This document shows, piece by piece, positions 6,779-10,459 of a DNA stretch of 10,459 bases (its first letter is position 1; the number at the start of each line of letters is the position of its first letter). The position numbers and the translations under genes were made by a program. The notes below the pieces were generated by a model. It ran no database searches. It saw only the letters and a program-made list of their open reading frames with translations, and was not told the DNA's origin. Origin of the DNA: Dunaliella salina (Eukaryota; Chlorophyta; Chlorophyceae; Chlamydomonadales; Dunaliellaceae); the NCBI GenBank assembly GCA_002284615.2, contig MU069568.1, forward strand, positions 124,016 through 134,474, given 5' to 3'.

Positions 6779-6789
6779 TTGAGGACATT
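6778..6789. repeat. Target-site duplication of element C, right copy
   Basis: CTTGAGGACATT, one base different from 4865-4876. Its first C may be shared with the last tail unit. Confidence 0.85.
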
Positions 6790-7963
6790 GGTTTGTTCTT
6801 TGAGAGTCACAGCTTTCATGTGCCAGAAAGCATTACTAATTTTTGGATTGGCAGGGGTGAGCATTGGACATTCTGAGCAGGTTCTGTTAATTTTGGTAGC
6901 TAAATGTGCTGAGGTTTGCTGTGCCCAATTTGTGTTTTTCATGCATTACTTGTTTCAGTTTGTCCTGAAGGTTTGAAAGGGGCAAGTATTCTGTGTGAGA
7001 GCAATGTGTTGTGACAGATGCAGCAAGCCAATAGAGATGGAAGAAAGGAGTTTCTGCCTGGTTGAGTGAGGTGTTAACTTCATCAGGAAGCATAGCTGCT
7101 TGATGAGCAAGGGCATCTGCGCTTTCATTACCAAGGATGCCGCAATGTGATTTTACTTTGTAGAAGTGGACAGGGCCTTCTGAAGCATTAATGCAGGCTA
7201 TGATTTCTTTGAGCAGTGGTATATGTAAGTACGTGGACATATCCATGGGTTTCAGAAGCTCGTTTTTAATCTGACGAAGCGCTGAAGGACTGTCAGTCGC
7301 AATTGAAGTGTGCCCTTGCTGTAGAGCTACCAGAATTGCGACGAGCTCTTCTCTTTAAATAGTATAAGTGGGACCATGGCCCTTGGGATTTATTGTGCAG
7401 GTGACAGTTTCAGAGGAGGAGATGTCTTCCGGGATGAAAAAGGATGCCCCTGCTTGCTGTGTATTCTTGTTGTTGGAATTTATGACACTGCCATCTGTAT
7501 ATGTTAGGTGTCGCCAGCCTGGGATCTTTGGTTGCAGGGGTTGCAGGAATGTTTGTACGTCAGGTGTGATGGTTCTTTGTTGGCTGCAGACTCCGAAAAT
7601 GTTGTGTGTGTCATGATGCAAAAGTGCGAATTTCTTCCTCCATGTGCAGGGAGCTTTAAAAGAGAGGGTAGTGTCTTGATTTTCTGCAATCTGTTGACTG
7701 CCTCTGTGGCACCGGTTTCCTACACGGATCTCTTGTTTTAAATCCTCAAGCCAATTTGGGTTATTATGGAAGAGCTTTTGCTTTCCCTCATTATTCCAAA
7801 TGGCAATAAGTTGCATGTGTTTCATATTTTTTTCAGGAGGAGCAAGAGGAGTTAGGTAGGCTTGGGGTGGCTGGAATGTAGGCATCCTTAAGGGAATTTG
7901 GCTAGGATTGTGGCATGGTCTGGGTAACATGTGAACTAGCGCATGTATCCTTTCTTGGTCCAT
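6790..7963 (-). pseudogene. Element B middle part: linker and RNase H domain
   Basis: Frame 7963 to 6887 on the minus strand is continuous except for one TAA at 7355-7357. RNase H residues are all visible: D in TYTDGS (GAC 7495-7493), E in REELVAILVALQ just after the stop, D in ATDS, and the last D in KVKSHCGILGNESADALA. The stop falls between YTI and REEL, within the domain, so the protein could not have been made in one piece. After HEKHKLGTANLSTF the frame changes between about 6900 and 6845. It resumes as ISNAFWHMKAVTLKEQTNVL, matching ISNAFWTMPTLSLK of element C, and then hits C's insertion site. The N-terminal 140 or so residues are a Pro/Gln-rich linker with no named domain. Confidence 0.75.
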
Positions 7964-8725
7964 CCCATCTGGCTGGGGAGGAGCATGAAGGTGGCCGTTG
8001 GCGTAGTTGTGCTAGTAATTGAAGACAGGGCATGCATGACAAGATAGTAGATGAATTCGTCATCATATGGAGGATGGCAAAAGGAGAAGCATGTGAATTT
8101 AGTTCCAAACATATCAGTGTTGGCCCAAGAACTCTGTCTCGAGCAAAAGGGCTCCAGTATGCTTTGAAGTGCATGTTATAAGCAAGGGGACTCGCAAGTT
8201 TTTTTTGGGTAACTAGCGCACAGCGCGTGAGAGCTGTAAGAATATTCATTGGTGTGCGCAAAGAATTGGAATCTTTTATTTTTTTATTGTCTGAAGGTGG
8301 GAAGTATACCTGTGTAGAAGACCCATAATTTCTGTTGCTTCATTTTGAACAGGGGGCTGGATTGAAGTGTGTAGGCCAGCTTGCCTGGCCGCACTGTATG
8401 CTTGAAGCAGAATTTGAAGACGGTGAGGGGTGATAATGACTGCGCATTTCCCTTTGGTGTCATAAATGCATGCAGCTTGAGTGGTGAATGCAAGAGGGAT
8501 TTTGGGTTGTTCATCAGTATCCTTGTTGGATCCTGGTACCATGAGATCCACATTTCTCAGCCACATTTCAGAACTATTTGTTGGTATGATCTCTGCCTGG
8601 GGATTAGTGGTCTCAAGGTCAAAGCGTGCCTTGTTGCAAATGGGGTGGCCCTGGGTTGTGAGCCAGTGCCTGTTTGGAGGCTGTGTGGCTCCCTCAAATA
8701 CCACTACTCTGTTATGAGGCGGCAA
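7964..8725 (-). pseudogene. Element B upstream part: region between RT and RNase H, function unknown
   Basis: The first open frame (8725 to 8276) has blocks such as HNRVVVFEGAT, IPLAFTTQAACIYDTKGKC and IITPHRLQILLQAYSAARQA. I recall this order from algal-type element proteins just before RNase H, but I cannot name a domain. There are three frame breaks. In the A-run near 8272-8283 (minus strand AAAAAAATAAAA), TIKK continues as IKDSNSLRTPMN in another frame. At about 8113-8125, RVLGP continues as MFGTKFTCFSFCHPPYDD. At about 7965-7975, FMLLP continues as DGMDQERIHALVHML. It has no RT catalytic motif, so B's 5' truncation lies after RT. Confidence 0.55.
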
Positions 8726-9008
8726 CCTGGAATCCTGGCTCTTCCCCTAACTGTGATTTATGCCAGGCTACTGATAGTCTTTAAAAAAAACATTTCAATT
8801 TCTCGCACTCACCCCCAGTTCCACTGCGCGCCAAGTTTGCATTTCTGTATACCTTTGTGGGGCTCAGGATGTGTCCACTTGTTTGCAACAGCACATAGCA
8901 AACTTTTTCCTCTTTATTCACGATATGGTGTTTGAAGTAGGCTGGCAGTTGAGCGTCTTGACTGAAGACCTTATTCCTGTAGACCCCTGTAAACCCCAGT
9001 TGTAACTG
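8705..9008 (+). pseudogene. Element A': decayed second copy of the element A 3' coding end
   Basis: It aligns base by base with 3400-3715. GAGGCGGCAACCTGGAAT matches GAGACAGCAACTTGGAAT, CTCTTCCCCTAACTGTGA matches GTCTTCCCCAAACTGTGA, and TCTTGACTGAAGACCTTAT matches TCTTGACTGAAGGCCTTAT. It corresponds to the CDLC/knuckle region through the stop and the start of the 3' UTR. Indels in an A-run near 8783-8790 and many substitutions remove any usable frame. The longer plus-strand frame at 8381-8935 is a composite that crosses antisense B and this remnant and is not a gene. The left edge meets element B. Confidence 0.7.
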
Positions 9009-10365
9009 GTGGATTCACTCTTGGCTCCATTACTAATTGACAGGGTTTTCCTTTCCGCACACTGGCTGTCGTCCAGCGCAGGATTGAGTTTACTTCACCT
9101 GCACGCAGCCCTCTGTACCTGTAATCTGTAATCTGGAGGCATAGCAGGCCACACTGGTGGCTGTATGAATTTTGCTAGCAGTCAGTCATTTTGAAACACC
9201 TGGGAGTCGTTTTGACAGGAGGTCTCCTCGTCCCTTGTACCGGTGAATTATGCGGAACACGTTAGAGCAGAAGCAAAGTTGAACATGGTGTCCTTGCGCC
9301 CTGCCCAGGCAATATAAATTGTGGGACTCAAGAGGGCCCAAACACCTTGCACTTACAGATGAGTGTAGAATAGCACAAACAATTGCGACACTATCAATAA
9401 TTGTAATGAAATTTGACAAACTTAGAAGCATGAAATCGCAGCCTCTTAAGGCACCCACCCTTTTGGCGTGGCACCATAAATTGTGGCTTCTTGTGCCCAG
9501 CAAAGTGCAACACCAGTTCTTTCAAAATGGTGATTGTCATCCGTGAGGGAGGAGAGCTTGAAGGGCTCAGGTTCACAGATGCGGAGCTGTTAGTTCTAAG
9601 CCCTCGGACACACAGCAGCAGTGCATTCCAGGGCATGGCATGAATGGATGTAAAACCAACACAAAAATGGCATGGCAAATGACATACAAAGGTCAAGGAA
9701 AAGACAGTGCATGCCGGCACTGGCTGCGCCGGACTATGAAGCCTTTGGAAGAAGTATGCGCACCAGGTGCTTTTCCTTGATCCCCTCCAGATGGAAAACA
9801 ATGCGTGCACTTAAGGAAAAGATGCTTTGCGATCTTCACTGATATGACATGCACAACTCCTGATGCATTCTCAGGCATCCTGCTGAAACACATGGCCCAA
9901 GCGGCACCCTCAACTGCACGCCACAGCCAATTAAGGAATGCAAAGTCCAGGTCTAATTTTCTTATACTGCTTCAAAAACACAGCACTGGTGAGCCAGGTA
10001 TCAATACTTTGACTACCCCCTGGCCACAGCGGATATGTTGATCAGAGCTCAAAATGAGCATGCAGACAGTAGTACTGTTCTAAGCAGTGCTTTTTTATTG
10101 CCTGCCAGTGGCAACACTACTATTAAGATAGTCACCCAGTCCTACATAGGATATAATGTCCTATTTCATTTTGAGGATCGAGACAGCAAAGCAATACTGT
10201 ATAGCCTGAAACCTGCTATCTTGGAGGCATTCTGTAAATTTGCTCCTGTCAGCCCGCGAAGTACTGTACAGAACAGAAAACTGAACCAATCTCATATGCA
10301 CAAACCTTCTGGAATAAAACACCGAACCTTCGGGCACAAGGCCTGGGCCTGGGTGCTGCCCACAT

Positions 10366-10368
<3 letters not shown>
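9009..10368. other. 1.36 kb with no recognisable gene
   Basis: Open frames of 66-138 codons occur on both strands (for example minus 9394-9810 and plus 9805-10041). None shows a domain motif, repeat or relation to the elements, and they overlap one another antisense. Small features are two TGTAA words at 9120-9124 and 9127-9131, and AATAAA at 10313-10318. They could be polyadenylation signals, but there is no associated coding region. It may be intergenic or intronic. Confidence 0.5.

Positions 10369-10459
<91 letters not shown>
10369..10459. repeat. (AC)n microsatellite running off the window
   Basis: 91 nt of uninterrupted AC dinucleotides to the last base, at least 45 units. The poly-Val-Cys frames read from it on the minus strand are artefacts. 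Confidence 0.98.

Larger units (their letters stand above)
3897..8717 (-). mobile_element. Element B: Dualen/RandI-like non-LTR retrotransposon, interrupted by element C
   Basis: On the minus strand, B runs from about 8717 to 3897 and is split by element C (4877-6777), leaving about 2.9 kb of its own sequence. Domain order is a pre-RNase H region, RNase H, CCHC knuckle, PD-ExK nuclease, then a 3' UTR. The RT domain and everything upstream are missing, so B is 5'-truncated. Its 3' end carries CCTTAAT, a hairpin (3899-3918), GCGTAG and CTTTA-type pentamers. The right edge abuts an A-family remnant somewhere between 8690 and 8720. The assignment to Dualen/RandI rests on domain order and on my recollection of homologous proteins, not on a search. 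Confidence 0.7.

Noticed and set aside
8041..8066. PYDD in the minus-strand translation of B, resembling the RT YxDD box
   Set aside because: It follows FSFCHP and lies just before the RNase H region, with none of the other RT blocks around it.
8036..8180. Plus-strand antisense frames across B (also 7368-7741)
   Set aside because: They are shadows of the minus-strand element protein, whose motifs are clear.
8381..8935. 184-codon plus-strand frame
   Set aside because: Its left half is antisense to element B and its right half crosses the A' remnant, so it is a chance composite.
9394..9893. Overlapping minus-strand frames of 138 and 66 codons
   Set aside because: No recognisable domain, composition bias or splice context; antisense frames of similar length overlap them.
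10161..10459. Poly-Val/Cys open frames on the minus strand
   Set aside because: They are translations of the (AC)n microsatellite and run off the window.

Overview
This window looks like repeat-dense nuclear DNA from a eukaryote, with no intact host gene that I can support. The best guess for the organism is a green alga, held only moderately. Two of the retroelements combine RNase H, a CCHC zinc knuckle and a C-terminal PD-ExK nuclease motif, an architecture I associate with the Dualen/RandI type of non-LTR element known from Chlamydomonas. A short interstitial tract also mixes TTTAGGG-, TTAGGG- and TTTTAGGG-like telomeric units. Long (CA)n runs, 5'-truncated retroelements and nested insertions are typical of large eukaryotic genomes.

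Layout. Positions 1-415 hold a satellite-like array with an 84-bp higher-order period, decaying rightward. Positions 481-963 hold a family of inverted repeats, including a 233-bp hairpin element (689-921, arms matching at 49 of 53 positions), next to a telomere-like tract (632-666). Positions 1304-1612 hold an open frame with a charged EKRTEH-type peptide repeat and a Cys-rich tail. Positions 1796-2739 form a roughly 0.95-kb foldback with arms of about 0.45 kb.

From 2849 to about 9008 lies a nest of non-LTR retroelement remnants. Element A (+, 2849-3895) is the C-terminal end of one family, with two frameshifts. Element B (-, about 8717 to 3897) is a Dualen-like element carrying a pre-RNase H region, RNase H, CCHC and PD-ExK. 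Element C (+, 4877-6777) is a related 5'-truncated copy inserted inside B. Its insertion left a 12-bp target-site duplication (11 of 12 identical), and removing C restores B's reading frame. A second, more decayed piece of the A family (A', about 8705-9008) abuts B's 5' edge. B and C share a 3' end design: a CCTTAAT motif, a terminal hairpin closing in GCGTAG, then a pentanucleotide tail. C also has a perfect 28-bp palindrome in its 3' UTR.

From 9009 to 10368 I see no recognisable gene. The window ends in a 91-bp (CA)n microsatellite that runs off the edge. No rRNA, tRNA, CRISPR or bacterial-type operon is visible. The coding parts are dead copies of selfish elements. The order of events that can be read is that B was in place before C entered it.
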